Source of the DNA: Limnephilus marmoratus
Lineage: Eukaryota; Arthropoda; Insecta; Trichoptera; Limnephilidae
Reading direction: 5' to 3'
Assembly (NCBI GenBank): GCA_917880885.1
Contig: OU862908.1
Span: 14,371,501-14,435,500, forward strand
Length of the DNA: 64,000 bases
The notes below the pieces were generated by a model, which was given only the letters and a program-made list of their open reading frames with translations, searched no databases and was not told the origin of the DNA. The position numbers and the translations under genes were made by a program. Shown here piece after piece: positions 1 through 12,262 of this stretch (its first letter is position 1; each line of letters opens with the position of its first letter).

Positions 1-235
1 GTTTTTTTTATCGGCGGTCATCGTCTACAGCCCTCCATTCCTCTCTCTGTCATAGATCCCATACCCACAAACTTACAATATATTCGTTTTTTATTTAACA
101 ACCAAAATATTCACCAGAAATAATTTATATGGCCGAACAAGGTTTGTTGGGTCAGCGAGTAGCTATGTAAAATGTTGAAACTCAGTTGCTGAAAACTATA
201 TTAAGAATAATGCTTTGTGTTTAACTTGTTTGCAG
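1..235 (+). other. Intron end upstream of lectin exon
   Basis: No coding signal is seen. The stretch ends in a pyrimidine-rich tract and TTTGCAG at 229-235, a good splice acceptor for the exon that starts at 236. It is therefore read as the end of an intron whose upstream exon lies outside the window. Confidence 0.5.
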
Positions 236-394
236 GGAAACCAATTGATACTGTTTTTAAATCTTGGAAGAAAAGTTATCCAGTTGGAGACGATAATTCC
301 AAGCGATGTGTTTTATATCGATCAGATACTTTGGATATGGAAAACATTCTCTGTAATGAGACGCATAGATTTATTTGCCAAAAACGCTTAAATG
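236..394 (+). CDS. C-type lectin-like domain exon, C-terminal half
   Basis: This exon encodes about 53 residues with the layout of the second half of a C-type lectin-like domain: a WKKSYP stretch, then Cys (RCVLY), Cys (NILC) and the final FICQKR Cys. These match the third-to-last, second-to-last and last conserved cysteines of the fold. No EPN or QPD sugar-specificity triplet is visible (the matching place reads YPVGDDN), so calcium-dependent sugar binding is doubtful. The acceptor TTGCAG ends at 235. A donor GTTTGT at 395 leaves phase 1, the same phase in which the exon at 31291 opens; the gene that starts at 63236 uses the same donor hexamer. If this donor is not used, the frame ends at a TAA at 400-402 and this is a terminal exon. 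The upstream half of the domain is outside the window. The role is probably extracellular pattern recognition, by family only. Confidence 0.7.
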
Positions 395-721
395 GTTTGT
401 AAAAAAAGTATATTTTTTAAGTTTGAGTATTTACAACGGAAAACATATTGATCGTCCATTTGATTAGTCAGACATCTTTGAAAAATCGGTGTTTTTTAGT
501 TTGGTATGCAGTTATATGTAAAAGTGTACCATCTATCTGATACAATACTCGGATTACTCATAAGCACCACCAAATTAATATAATATAGAAAACTTGTAGC
601 GAAATAAACTAATAAACAAATTGTTGATGTTGTCTGGGTCACTAGTAGGATATTTCAAAATGTCATACCAACGTTCCGAATCGTTATACCTCCGTTGTTA
701 TTTTATAGCAAACTTAATATG

Positions 722-1379
722 TGTAGCGACCACTTTCTTCACCGCAGCTAAATTCACCGCAGCACCACTGGTTTAGTAAGGAACACACGTGAAACATCTA
801 CCTACCGATATTGGTGTACTCGCACAGCGCCGTGCAACATTAAGTACTTACATCAGCCGGCTAATTATTCCGCAACCTACTAGAAAGGTCGCGATTCAAT
901 AGGCGCCTGCAAACACATTGACCAGTACTTTCGAGAACCTTCTCAACTTGGCGCGGTGGTCGAATATCACTCGCCATTCTCGAAACTTGCCCAGCTGGCA
1001 ATAGTATAAAAGGCACCAGCCGGCCGCAGCGTCCTGGCCCTGGCCTTCATCATCCTGGCCTTCAGTTCAAGCCTCCATTTTGGTCGCAGCGACGCAACAA
1101 TCTCCGCAGTAAATTAAGTAAAAAAAACGATAATCAACCAATTCTTTCGGGTACCCCGCTTAGGGAATCTCTCCCCTGTCCCATTAAACCCCACTTTGCG
1201 TGAATCATCAGTGCAAAATAAGTGATTTATAATCAACTTTGTAAAAATTTTGACGTCTATTTGACGTTTTTTATTAAAATCTGTTCTGCGTTAAAAAGAT
1301 AAAAATCATAGTTCATAGTATAATCAATTACATAGATGTTACTACTTTGACAGTGTACGGGGACAACATCCCCGCTACA
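722..1379 (+). repeat. Candidate solo LTR with TATA box
   Basis: The 658-bp stretch begins TGTAGCGACC and ends CCCCGCTACA, so its ends are the short inverted repeat TGTAGCG/CGCTACA with TG..CA borders, as in LTRs. A TATAAAAGG box at 1005-1013 followed by GC-rich sequence could be an LTR promoter. I could not find a second copy in the window nor a matching duplication at both ends (ATATG on the left, AAAAT on the right), so a solo LTR is an inference. Orientation is taken from the TATA box. Confidence 0.4.
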
Positions 1380-2007
1380 AAAATCCTTTCCCGTCAAGTT
1401 CTTAGCTTAAAGTGTTAATTTATCAACTTTTGTAACATGTGTATGAAAAGTGTAATCTATACCGAAATTATATATAAACCTCATACACAGATTAAACACA
1501 AGTGTTCCGTATTAGTTTTAAGTGGCCCGTGCTATTACAGTAAAAAACGCCATAAATACAATAATTTTGAACAAGAACCTCATAGGGCCAAGGCCAATCC
1601 TTGCGACATATAAATTTCCTAAGTGTACACTTTTTACGTGTAAATGTGTAAAAGTTCCGGGATATATACACACCATTCGACGCGCCTTGAAAAACCCCAC
1701 CGATTAGTGAAAAGACAAGTTGATTCTGTGGTTTAAAAAAACTATAACAATATTTAGTTCCGAAGTAACGGCAGTGTTTTTAAAGTGTTTATGATAACTC
1801 ATAAAGAGTCATTTCATAATTATTAGATTTTCGTTATTGTTAACATGTAAATAATAACTTAATCATTTTCTTCTATGACCTTCTAAGAGAGGACCGACAT
1901 AACTACGTACAAATCATATACTTTTTCTATTCTTTTTAGTGTTCAGTATTAAATAGAACAAATAGTTCGTGACGGTTTCCTCGTCTTTTCTAGTTTACAT
2001 TAAAAAA
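1380..2007 (+). other. Non-coding, possible 5' UTR of LINE
   Basis: AT-rich, without a convincing open frame. It leads directly to the ORF1-like start codon at 2008 and may be the 5' UTR of that LINE. Confidence 0.25.
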
Positions 2008-3330
2008 ATGACGTCATCAGACTCAGATGACGATAGGCCTGCAACACATGAAAATTGATTTCCACCTCATAGACAAAGAAAACCAGGCGCTCCGGCGAGC
2101 GCTTAAGAGCGCCCGACTCCTCCGTACAGTAGCATCCACGGTAGTACCGCATCACTGAGCCTATCACCTCTCAACTGGTAACCGCTGAACCAGTATTGCA
2201 CACATGTGTGAACAAAACCACCGCCGATGTTCCGAGAAAATCTCCGAATCAGGAGAATCGAAAAAATATGCAACCAGGGAAATCCATGCAAAGAGAGTTA
2301 AACGGGGATGCCCCTCTCTCAGCCGATATTCTGCAACCAATCTTCAATCAAATTAATTTGGTTACCAAGACCATCAATGATGGCAAAAATAAGCGGAACA
2401 AGGACGATCGTTCAGCCATCATGGGGTCTGTAGATGAGATGAGACAATGCCTTACCACAATCGCAATCTCGAATACAGCGGCCGTGTCTAGGGCGAACAC
2501 CTTGTCGGAAGTACTGGACGCCCAAGCCGGAATCTTCGACAAACTTGACAGACTCCTAAACAAAGCTCCGCAAACAATCACAGTGGCTACGTATATCCCA
2601 AAAAGAAAGACGTATGCTTGTGTCGCTTCTGGGGAACACCTGTCGAAGACTTTGATCATGAACGATCTTGAACGACCAGCACCAAGTCTGCAGCCCACTA
2701 TCCTCATCAGTTGACCTTCAAAAAACCCTAACTACCGTTCTCAACCTAAAAACAGACGGATATCAAGTCGTACGAACGCGTAAAATTAAAGGTGGTGGAA
2801 TAGCAGGAAGGTCGAGGAGAAACTAATAGCGAAAGGGATTAAATTAGTTAGTCATCAAAGCCGCCTCAAATAGTGATATATGACGTGCCTCGATCGATAC
2901 CGCCCTTATAGAGGAGATTTTTATCAACAACATTGAAGGTAAGTACAATGTAAGCAAGGACGACCACTTCAGGACAATGAAAAGGGTTTCCCGATTCGGC
3001 AAGATGGATCAATCAACCACGAATATGATAGTTTAATGCCACCCTAAGGTAAGGAAGGTGCTCATGAACAGCGGCATGTGCTTTCTTGAGTGGAATGCCC
3101 GCCGCGCCCGCGACTACCTCGGAGCAACCCGTTGATTCAAGTGGCAGCAGTATGGACATATTAGCAAAGCCTGCACCCAGGAACATATAACCAGCCGCCA
3201 CTACCGGCACAACCGGCCGCAACCGGCCGCAACCGGCCACGACGTCGTGTCTTGCCCCAAAAAGGCGCAAACCGCTGTCTGTCCAACTTGCACAAGGTTC
3301 AGGAAACCGGCTTCATACCCCACATTTGAC
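2008..3330 (+). pseudogene. LINE ORF1 (gag-like) remnant, R1/LOA/Jockey type
   Basis: A start codon at 2008 opens an acidic serine-rich N-terminus (MTSSDSDDDRP) that stops after 16 codons. The best open part is 2196-2714 in another frame. Around 3100-3290 the translation shows the gag pattern of R1/LOA/Jockey LINEs: a W..RRARDYLGATR stretch leading into a zinc knuckle with GHISKAC, followed by further Cys/His positions. The first knuckle has lost cysteines (KWQQYGHISKAC in place of C..C...GH....C). Stops and frameshifts occur throughout, and no reverse transcriptase follows, so this is a dead 5' fragment. It ends near 3345, next to a T-rich stretch that looks like the antisense tail of another LINE. 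Confidence 0.55.
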
Positions 3331-3422
3331 CGATCGTACCCCGCTTACATTTGTTTATTTATTTATTAACACATACAAAGTACAGTATAATACAAGTTAT
3401 AAGGTATGTTAAATTAAGTTAT

Positions 3423-3695
3423 TGTTATATCCAATGCTGCAGGCAATACTGGGCCCTTTATCTCCAGTATTCCTCTAGGATGTTTTCAGGGTTATTATTT
3501 AAACACGTAGTACTTTGATACACGGTAACTGTTTAATAGAATATAATAGTACAATGTTGGCTGTAAGCCGTCTGACGAGAAAGAACGCCGCGCGAGCCCT
3601 CTGCTCGCTATTATATTGTGCCGATGATCGGTCGCTTCGGCTAGGTTCGGTATTTCCGAACCTACCCGACAGATTAACATATTACCAACACTACA
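3423..3695 (-). repeat. Gypsy 3' LTR
   Basis: 273 bp. On the + strand it starts TGTTATATCC and ends AACACTACA. It pairs with 12263-12535, and the flanking GTTAT lies at 3418-3422. Confidence 0.92.
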
Positions 3696-3713
3696 TCTCT
3701 CCCTCCTTCAACT
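3696..3713 (-). promoter_or_regulatory. Gypsy polypurine tract
   Basis: Read on the minus strand, this is an unbroken purine-rich run (GAAGGAGGGAGAGA) directly before the TG of the 3' LTR, the expected place for the plus-strand primer of reverse transcription. Confidence 0.75.
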
Positions 3714-3823
3714 CTGAAGCTACTTACTTAAATATTTCACACTTAAATAACAATTAACATACATTGTAATACTTCATAAACAATAATTTTTAAGATACAC
3801 ATAATTCAACCGCGGTGACTGGG

Positions 3824-6769
3824 TCAAGTTGTCCCGTCTCCTCTAGAAGTTGTGGGTGCCTTGTGACTTGAACGCAGTCTTCCCGACCATGGTCTCTGTT
3901 GCCGTGCCTGCTCCGACACCACTTCCTCCCCCACCAACCTGAAATCAGGAGAACACCCAGTCAATCCACGCAACAAGGTCGCAGTCTCTAACTCATGAGG
4001 CTCGTTCCTCAAAGTTTCAGACGCGAGATGCTGCGCAATTTTGCCATCTTCCTTCCAGCTCACTGACATTTCCCTCATCTGGTCCACATGTCTCTTCTAT
4101 GTCACATCAGTGTTTCCTATCTTAATAATATAAACTTTTTTACCTAGCTTTCTAGAGACTACACCCTTAGCCCAAACGACTTTATTATCATGACGATAAT
4201 CTTTTGTTAAACATTTTTGTCCAACTTTAAAAACCCTGGTTTTTACCCCTCTGTAAAACCTAACTTGATCCGATTGAGCTTTAGAAATGTTAACGTTAGC
4301 TTCCTTGACTTTTTCCGAAAAGTCTTCTCCATTTTTCACTGGCAATAAACTGTCGAACGTAGAACGCAGCCTTCTTCCTACTAACAGAACCGCTGGTTCA
4401 ATACCTGTCGAACAATGGAAAGAATTTCTATAGTCCATTAAAAAATTCAACAGCTTGACATTGAAATCTAGTGGGAATTTACCGTTTATTAACAGTTTCT
4501 TGAGGAACATTTTCGAAATTTTTACTGCATTTTCTGCCAATCCGTTTGACTGGGGGTGTTTCACCGGAGAAGTCATAAGCTTAATATTGTTCTCCTTTAA
4601 GAAAACTCTAAATTCCTCACTTGTAAAAAACTGAGCCATTGTCAGATACAATTAACTCAGGGTTGCCAAAATTAGAAAAAATTTTCCTCAATTCCATAAT
4701 CGTATGAGTTGAATCTGCCTTCTGCACCTCGATACAGTCTAACCACTTCGAGAATGAGTCACAAACCACGAGAAACATCTTCCCCGCTAGGGGTCCACAA
4801 TAATCTAGATGTACCCTACTCCAAGCTTTACCTGGATTTGGCCAAACCGTCAATTGACTTTTGGGTGGTGACTGTTTTGACAACGAACAATCTGAACAAG
4901 ATTGAACGACTTCCTCCAAATCTTTGTTCAGAGAAGTCCACCAAAAATATGTTCTAGAAATTCCCCTCATTTTCACAATACCTAGATGTGACCTGTGTAA
5001 TAAATCTAAGACTTGCCTTTGGAGAGAAACAGGTATAACTATTCTATGTTTCCAAAACAAACAATCTTCTACGATAGAAAGTTCATTCCTTTTTAACCAA
5101 TATTTCCATATACTGCTGTCACGATTTACTCGTTTGGGCCAGCCCTGCCGCAAATACCTAAACACTAGCTGTAATTCGCTATCTGTGCGGTGGCTAACAT
5201 AACTGCTTGAAAATTAACATGGTCACAATTCTCAATAAAACAAACAAAGTCAGTCCCGCATCAGCCTTAAAATCCTCAACTGTGTCCTTCAACGGTAAGC
5301 GAGAAAGAAAATCTGCTTGGTTATTACAAGATTTCACAAATTCCGTTTTGTACGAAAACCCTGCCAGAATGATGCCATATCTCTGAAAACGGTTTGCCGC
5401 GAGAACCGGAATATTTTTATGTTCCCCTAGAATTCTTAATAACGGCATATTGTCAACGCATAACGTGAACTCCCTTCCAAAAAGGTACTGAAAAAATTTA
5501 TTTAACCCGAACACAATTGCCAGAGCTTCGAGATCCAAAATACTATATTTTTTTTCGGCGGTTGTTAAACTACGAGAAGCGAACTCAATTGGACGCATTG
5601 TGCCGTCCTTAAACACATGCATTAACGCAGCTCCGAGCCCGCATGTACTTGCGTCCGTATACAGTTTTCCGGTAAGTCCGGAAAATAATTTGTAAGAATC
5701 GTGTTGTTGCCCATTAATTCTTTAATGGTATCGACTGCTACTTTACAGTCTTCTGAGAAATTCCACTCTACCCCTTTTTTCAAAAGGTTTCCAGTATCGA
5801 TGACATCCTAGGAATGAAATTCCGATAAAAATTTAGAAAACCCAATAAACTTTTCAATTTATGAACGTCCGTAGGATACGGAGCGTTTTTTATAGCTTCA
5901 AGTTTGTTTGGCTGTGGTTGGATTCTGCTCCCTGAAATTACATACCCCAAAAATTCAACCGATTCTACAAAAAATTCGCATTTATCCGTGTTGACCCTCA
6001 ACCCGCACTCTCGTAAACGCGCGCACACTGCCTGTATATTATACACTAAATCCAGTTCGTTGACCCCCGAAATGATGATATCGTCTAAATAGAATGCCAC
6101 CCCCTTCAACCCCTGAAGACAGCTTGCTATAGTCCTAGCGAAGATCGCTGGCGCTGACTTAAAACCAAAGACTAGTCTGTTATATTAAAATAACCCTAAA
6201 TGCGTATTTATTGTAGTATACTTTTTGCAAAAGTCAGCTAATTCTAATTGTGAGTAAGCCTGTCTTAAATCTAGTTTAGCGAACACTTTACCCGAACTTA
6301 CTTTGTGAACAACTTCATTTATGGAGGGAAGTGGGTACCTTTCCAAGTCCGTCATGAGATTTAAAGATCTCTTGTAGTCCACGCAAATCCTAACATTCCC
6401 GTTCTTTTTAATTACCGGTACAATTGGAGACGCGTATTCACTGCTGGTTACCGGAGAAATGATACCATCAGCTACCATAGTTTCTAATTCTCTCTCAATT
6501 TTTTCCTTAATAGCAAACGGAACCGGCCTCGCATTAAAAAAAACAGGACGAGCTTCCTTGTTCACTTTGAAACTCACTTTATGTTTACTGAATTTTCCCA
6601 GCCCCGGCGAAAACACTTCTGGAAACTCGTTGTAAATCATTTCAATTTTGTCTTTGATTGTTGAAACCGAATTATCCATCACTGGAACTATCTTCAGATT
6701 AAAAGCCTCCATGAAGTCCCGACCCACTATCAATTCAATATCAAAAATTGATGAAGCAAGCAAATCTCT
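3824..6769 (-). pseudogene. Gypsy pol: reverse transcriptase, RNase H, integrase (broken)
   Basis: On the minus strand the order is reverse transcriptase (6769 to about 5780), RNase H (5622-5194) and integrase (5165-3824). The reverse transcriptase shows the GRDFMEAFNL lead-in, the ARPVPFA and RICVDYK motifs and the catalytic FYLDD. RNase H shows the DLEALAIVFGL and LCVDN motifs. Integrase shows the H..H/C..C zinc region, a HLDYCGP first Asp, VSDNGSVF second Asp and a PQSNGLAEN Glu region, then a basic C-terminal domain. A stop interrupts the RT at about 6184, frames shift between 5780 and 5622, between RNase H and integrase, and within the integrase (4617-4651), and another stop lies near 4097. 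No env frame is seen. The upstream end is cut by the LINE at about 6770. Confidence 0.9.
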
Positions 6770-6771
6770 GG

Positions 6772-7570
6772 AATTCGATGATAAACAACATTTCAAAGAA
6801 AAACTAAAGAAACACGAACCAATTGTTATAATTAAACCTAAAAATCAGGAACAAAAAAACACAAAGACACAAGAAGACATAAAGAACAACATAGATCCAG
6901 TTGATGTGGGCGTGGCCGGAATCAAGAATTTCAAAAAAGGATCAGTTATAATAGAATTAAAGAACACAGAGGCAACAAAAAAAATCCAAAAGGAAGTCAT
7001 CACTAAGCTTGGGGATAGGTATGATGTTGATATTCCTAAACCCAAGAATCCAACAGTAAAAGTGATAGGAATTACGGATAAATATACCACCGAAGAAATT
7101 GAAATTAAAATAAGGATGCAAAATGAATATATAGACAAGGAAAATTCAAAAATATCAGTGAAATTTATAAAAGAAAAAAAAAAAGTAATGGATATAATAA
7201 CTTTACTGCATTCATAGAAGTAGATGGAAAAACACACTCTAAAATGTTAGAGGAAATGAAGATAAATATTGGATGGAATAGATGTGCTGTATACGATCAT
7301 CTCTCAGTTTTGAGATGTTTCAATTGCAACGGATATAGACATAAAGCAAGTGATTGTAAAAATAAAAAATCTTGCGGAAGATGTTCTAACGCACACGATA
7401 CGTCAGACTGCAAGGAAAATATTGATAATATCAAGTGTGTGAATTGCAAACTCACAAATGATAAACTTTCTTTAAACTTAAATGATAACCACCATGCATG
7501 GAGCAAGGAGTGTCCTATTTACAAAAGAAATATAGAATCGGAGAAGAGAAAAATTGATTTTTTAGGATAA
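6772..7570 (+). pseudogene. LINE ORF1, gag-like with three zinc knuckles
   Basis: The first part is lysine-rich and ends in a stop at 7215-7217. The reading continues in another frame (about 7190-7570), so an indel lies between them, most likely in the long A run near 7175-7187. The second part carries three CCHC-like knuckles in a row: CFNCNGYRHKASDC, CGRCSNAHDTSDC and a longer CVNC...HHAWSKECP unit. This triple arrangement is typical of ORF1 RNA-binding proteins of Jockey and I-group LINEs. The stop at 7568-7570 is directly followed by ORF2. The N-terminus is missing through truncation. Confidence 0.75.
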
Positions 7571-10371
7571 AAAGAAAAGCGATTATATACTACTTAAACA
7601 TTTCAAGTCTTTTGGCTCATGTAAATGAAATTGAAGTATTATTACAAGAACTCAAACCAGAAATTTTAATGTTAAGTGAAACGTGTATAACTAGTGACAT
7701 TTACGATTCTGAAGTATCATTTATAGGATATTCAACTGTAAGATGCGATTCATTTAGTCGGCATACGGGAGGAGTTGTTATGATTATTAAAAATAGTATA
7801 TCTTTTAAAATAATATCTAATGAAGTGTTTGATGAAAAAAATACATGGATACTGGCAGTACAAATCAGAAAAAACTTGATTAAAGGAACATAGGCTGTAC
7901 TATATCACTCACCAAACCAAAGCCATTCTAAATTTTTGGATTTCTTCGAAAGTTGGTGTACTAAAAACATGAAAAATCACGATATGTTTTATGTAACCGG
8001 TGACTTTAACATTGACATGAAAGCCAAAAATACATGCAGTAATAGACTCCAAAGTTTAGTGAATAATCTAGGACTGAAACAACTTGTGACCAAACCAACT
8101 AGAATCTCAAATACATCAGCAACCATTATTGATTTAGTTATAACAAATAATTTTTACCTGAATGTTAATGTTGTGGATACTCCAAAAATATCAGACCACG
8201 AAAATATTTCAACAACATTTGAAACGAGTGTAATTAAAAATGAATCAAGGGAAATCACATATAGAGATAAAAGGAAATATGATGAAAAAATTTTTTGTGA
8301 AACTCTACAAAATAGTATTTGTCGAGTTACCGAATCAAATCACCTAAATGACAAAGCAGAGAACTTCGTTAATATTTTGACTACAGCAGTCAATGAAATT
8401 ATGCCAATGAAAAGGATTAAGTTTAAAAATACGAATAAATGGTACTCTAAACCATTACTCAATCTTCAGCAACAAAGAGATAATGTATACAAATCGGCAA
8501 AATTGGAACCATCAGAAGAAAAATGGAATGCATATAAAAAATTTCGTAATATTTATTCCAAACAAATTAAACAACAAAAATGCGATTATTATAAGCAAAA
8601 ATTAGAAACACAACAGAATGAACCAAGAAAACTTTGGATAACACTTAAAGAAATCATAAAGGGCAAACAAAAAGAAATTGTAAAGTCACTTGATTTTCCA
8701 GATGGAACTGAAGAAGAAGTAGAGAAGATAGCCACTAAATTTAACAAGCATTTTATTTCGAGCATAGATCTTATAATTCAAAGTATTCCACAAGATCCAG
8801 AGAACCAACTAGACGAACCTATATGCACCGATGAAGAATTTAAGTTTAAAAATATAGATTTACCGTACTTGAAGAGGGTGCTGAGTAATATGAAGTCGAA
8901 GGAATCACCAGATGGTATTACAATAAATATAATCAAAGACTCTATAAATATTATTGGCGAATCGATGGTTCAAATTATCAATGAATCTTTGAATAGTGGA
9001 GTATTCCCCAAAACTTGGAAGACATCTGTAATAACTCCCATCCCAAAAATTGATAACCCAAAAAAATTTGACGACTTTAGGCCGATCAATTGTTTACCCA
9101 AATATGAACAAATACTGGAATACATAGTAAAGGAGCAATTAACTGAATATATTGAGGCCAAGCAGATATTAGTTCGACAACAATCTGGTTTTAGAAATAA
9201 ATGTTCTTGTGAAACTGCTATTAACTATGTAATAGATGAGTGGAAAAATTTTAGAGATAAAAAAAGTAAAATTATTGCAGTATTTCTAGACTTAAAGCGG
9301 GCATTTGAAACAATCGACAGAGATAGATTAATAAAAAAATTAAGTAATATTGGAATTAATGGTAAAGAAAATAAGTGGGTTGTTGATTACCTATCAGAAA
9401 GAACACAAGTAACAAAATATGGAGGTATAACATCTGAACCACATAGTACTAACAAAGGCGTTCCGCAGGGTTCTGTCTTAGGTCCATTGCTGTTCATTAT
9501 ATACATGAATGATATTATCAAAATGTTAAAACATTGTGCAATTAAACTATTTGCTGATGACACATTGTTATACATAGCCAGTAAAAATTTACAGGACGCC
9601 ATTGAAAAAATGCAAATTGATTTAAATAATGTAACGCTGTGGCTAAACCAAAACAAACTCAAATTGAATGTTACGAAAACTAAGTTTTTAATTGTGGATA
9701 ACTTAGGTGGAAACGAGCAGGCAACACTAAAAATTGATAACGAAAGCATAGAAAGGGTAAGCAGTATTAAATATCTGGGTGTGATATTGGATGATAAATT
9801 AAAATTCGACGAACACTTAGAATACATAACAAAAAAAATTGCTAAAAAAGTTGGATTCCTAAAAAGGATCAGAAATAACTTGGATCTCAAGACAACGCGC
9901 CTTGTCTACAATTCTATTGTAACTCCGCATTTAAATTATTGTTCTAGTGTATTATTCCTATGTAACGAAGCCCAAAATAATAAACTACAGGTTATACAAA
10001 ATAGGGGGATGAGGATGATTTTAAAATGCAACATTTTTACAAGAGTTAAAATTATGTTACAAAATTTAAATATGATGACAACCAAACAACATATAATATA
10101 TAATACATTAACAATGATTTATAAACTTAAAAATAATATGCTCCCAAATTATCTGAAGAGTACTATTATGTTTCAAGAAAATGTTCACAATTATCCTACG
10201 AGAAGACGCGGAGACTTTAGGCTTCCCAAAACTAAACTTTCGTGCACACAAAATAGCGCATTTTATAAAGGGCAAAAACTCTATAACAGTCTTCCAAATG
10301 CCGTAAAGGAAGCCTCAAGTCTCAGCAATTTTCGTAGGATGTGTGCATTATATGTAAAAAATATTTTTTGA
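7571..10371 (+). pseudogene. LINE ORF2: endonuclease and reverse transcriptase, one nonsense codon
   Basis: The frame opens straight after ORF1 and stays the same to TGA at 10369-10371. A single TAG at 7891-7893 interrupts it. The N-terminal part is an APE-type endonuclease (YLNISSL near the start, SETCITSD, TGDFNIDM, and an SDHENI end motif). The reverse transcriptase follows with ITPIPKID, RPINCLP, the catalytic pair LKRAFE and FADDTLLY, and KGVPQGSVLGPLLF. The C-terminal part has the IKYLGVILD motif and a conserved tail ending in LPNAVKEASSLSNFRR. Apart from the one stop it would be about 930 residues. Group membership (Jockey, I or CR1) would need a tree. Confidence 0.9.
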
Positions 10372-10575
10372 TTACTCACCAATGTTATTCTCAGGTCTTG
10401 TTCTTTTATAATGTATTTTTGTAGAGTTATCTTTTTTATTTAGTATTCTTTTTTTAAATGTAGTTGTGAATATTCCTGTACCTACTTCGTAAATTGTATT
10501 TTTTATATTTTCCTACTAGATGTATGAAAATATTTACATACATCTAAATAAAAAATTCAAAAACAAAACAAAAAA

Positions 10576-11691
10576 TTCCGAGCCATTAATCACAACAGTA
10601 AATAATAAATTATTTTTAATATTATTGTATTCTACGGTAAAACAAGCACTACCTACAAGATTAAGTGGTTTACCATCGTATCCAGATAAAGTACGCTTAT
10701 CAGGTGACAATGTTACATCCCTAAAATAACGGTTGAAAATAAAATCAGGCATGACCGACATACTGGCGCCTGAATCAATCATAGCGGAACATTTTAATTT
10801 ATTAATTATTACATTAGCCCTAAACGGATCAATGTAAGAAATACTATTAATAACCTTATCCCGGGATTGTTCAAAAATCGGATAAACATTGTGATTCTTA
10901 CAGAATTTCTTCAAATGCCCTACTTTGTGACAATTAAAACATTTTGCATTCTTAAATTTACAATATTTTTCTAAATGTGTTTCACCGCAAATGGTACATT
11001 TTTTAATATTCGAGAACCCACTCGGCTCGGGACTTTTCGACCGCGAAGGTGACCTTCGGAAACCTTGATTTTTATCCGGATGTGAATATCTCCCCGGCGA
11101 ATTCGAGCGTTTAATGGAATTCACGCCGCCCGACGTCCCTACGGAAACTTCTGATTTAATTTCCGGAACCAGATTATCTAAAGCTGAAACCGTTATTGCT
11201 AATTCTTCCATTTTGTTAAACGTTAATTTAGACCCCTCGGGAAAAATTTTCTCCTTGGCTCGGCCCGGCAAAATGCCGATTGCGAAAACATCAGCTTAAC
11301 ATTCCGGTAAACGCGTACCGAACTCGCAAAACGAAGATAATCCTCGTAAACGCACTGCAAAATCCCTGACTGAATCACCAAGTGATTGCTTGGCCTGATA
11401 AAATTTTTCTCGTTCCTTGAACACCGATCGCGGTCTGGAACAATGTTTCTCAATTAATTCTATTAACTGATCGAATGCCACGTCTGTAACTTTAGAAGGA
11501 AAACATAAGTTGATCAAAAGAGTTAATGTCTCCGCTTCTAGAAGATTTAGCAAATATGCGCGTTTCTGTGAAGTATCTAACTTAATCGTTTTTGTGTCAT
11601 CACGAATTAGTAGGAACTGTTCTAACCTCAGGCGAAACAAACTCCAATCCCCATTAACGTGAGAGAACCTGGAAATTCCGCCCGATTCCAT
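10576..11691 (-). pseudogene. Gypsy gag and protease, one nonsense codon
   Basis: On the minus strand, a start at 11689-11691 (MESGGISRF) opens a capsid-like domain. A TAA at 11296-11298 interrupts it, and the same frame goes on to about 10576. Two zinc knuckles follow: CTICGETHLEKYC and CFNCHKVGHLKKFC. Then comes the aspartic protease active site AMIDSGASMSVM, intact. The frame is lost at the LINE junction. The region between capsid and knuckles is rich in Ser, Pro and Arg, as is common for nucleocapsid linkers. Without the nonsense codon it would be one gag-protease frame. Confidence 0.87.
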
Positions 11692-11825
11692 GATCGCCCA
11701 CACCAAAAAAAAAACACACCCGGCAACAATAACACCTTCCAGAAAAACAAGAAACAAAACAACCTGACACCAGGAACCGGCGCCTTTGCAGTCCAGGCGC
11801 CCAGCCGCTTCCAGGAATATCAATA

Positions 11826-12096
11826 CCGGGCTGGCCCTAGTTACCCAGGGTCCCGTAATTTCCTCTTCTCCACTGAATTACCGGGCTGGACTTAGTTACC
11901 CAGGGTCCCGTAATTTCCTCTTCTCCACTGTATTACCGGGCTGGACTTAGTTACCCAGGGTCCCGTAATTTCCTCTTCTCCACTGTATTACCGGGCTGGA
12001 CTTAGTTACCCAGGATCCCGTGATTTCCTCTTCTCCACTGTATTACCGGGCTGGACTTAGTTACCCAGGGTCCCGTAATTTCCTCTTCTCCACTGT
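11826..12096 (-). repeat. 55-bp tandem repeat x5 in Gypsy leader
   Basis: Five units start at 11826, 11881, 11936, 11991 and 12046, an exact 55-bp period. Each contains CCGGGCTGGACTTAGTTACC and then TTTCCTCTTCTCCACTG. Differences between units are few. The array sits between primer binding site and gag, in the untranslated leader. Confidence 0.93.
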
Positions 12097-12249
12097 CTCC
12101 TATTATGCCCTGAGAATCTCCTGATGGATGGCACTTCAGCGATGCCCCAAGTGATTTATTGTCACCTTCGGGAGATTTTTGCAAGTCACGATCCCTGAAC
12201 CGAATCGACTTGCCGCAATCTGATAAACAGTCAAACGTGTATTCCTTTT

Positions 12250-12262
12250 CAGCTGCGCCACT
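12250..12262 (-). promoter_or_regulatory. Gypsy primer binding site candidate
   Basis: Directly inside the 5' LTR, the minus strand reads AGTGGCGCAGCTG. A TGGCGCAG core just after the LTR is the form expected for pairing to a tRNA 3' end. Which tRNA is not decided here. Confidence 0.5.

Larger units (their letters stand above)
6770..10575 (+). mobile_element. LINE (Jockey/I group), 5'-truncated, inserted in Gypsy
   Basis: A non-LTR retrotransposon on the + strand, with ORF1 (zinc knuckles), ORF2 (endonuclease plus reverse transcriptase), a 3' UTR, and an A-rich end AATAAAAAATTCAAAAAC near 10550-10575. It breaks the minus-strand Gypsy between protease and reverse transcriptase: the Gypsy frame leaves off near 10576 and resumes near 6769. 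ORF1 has no start of its own, so the 5' end is truncated. GAATTC lies at the left junction and AATTCCGAG at the right, too short and unclear to call a duplication. Confidence 0.88.

Noticed and set aside
2348..2707. Minus-strand 119-codon frame
   Set aside because: It is the antisense shadow of the LINE ORF1 remnant on the + strand.
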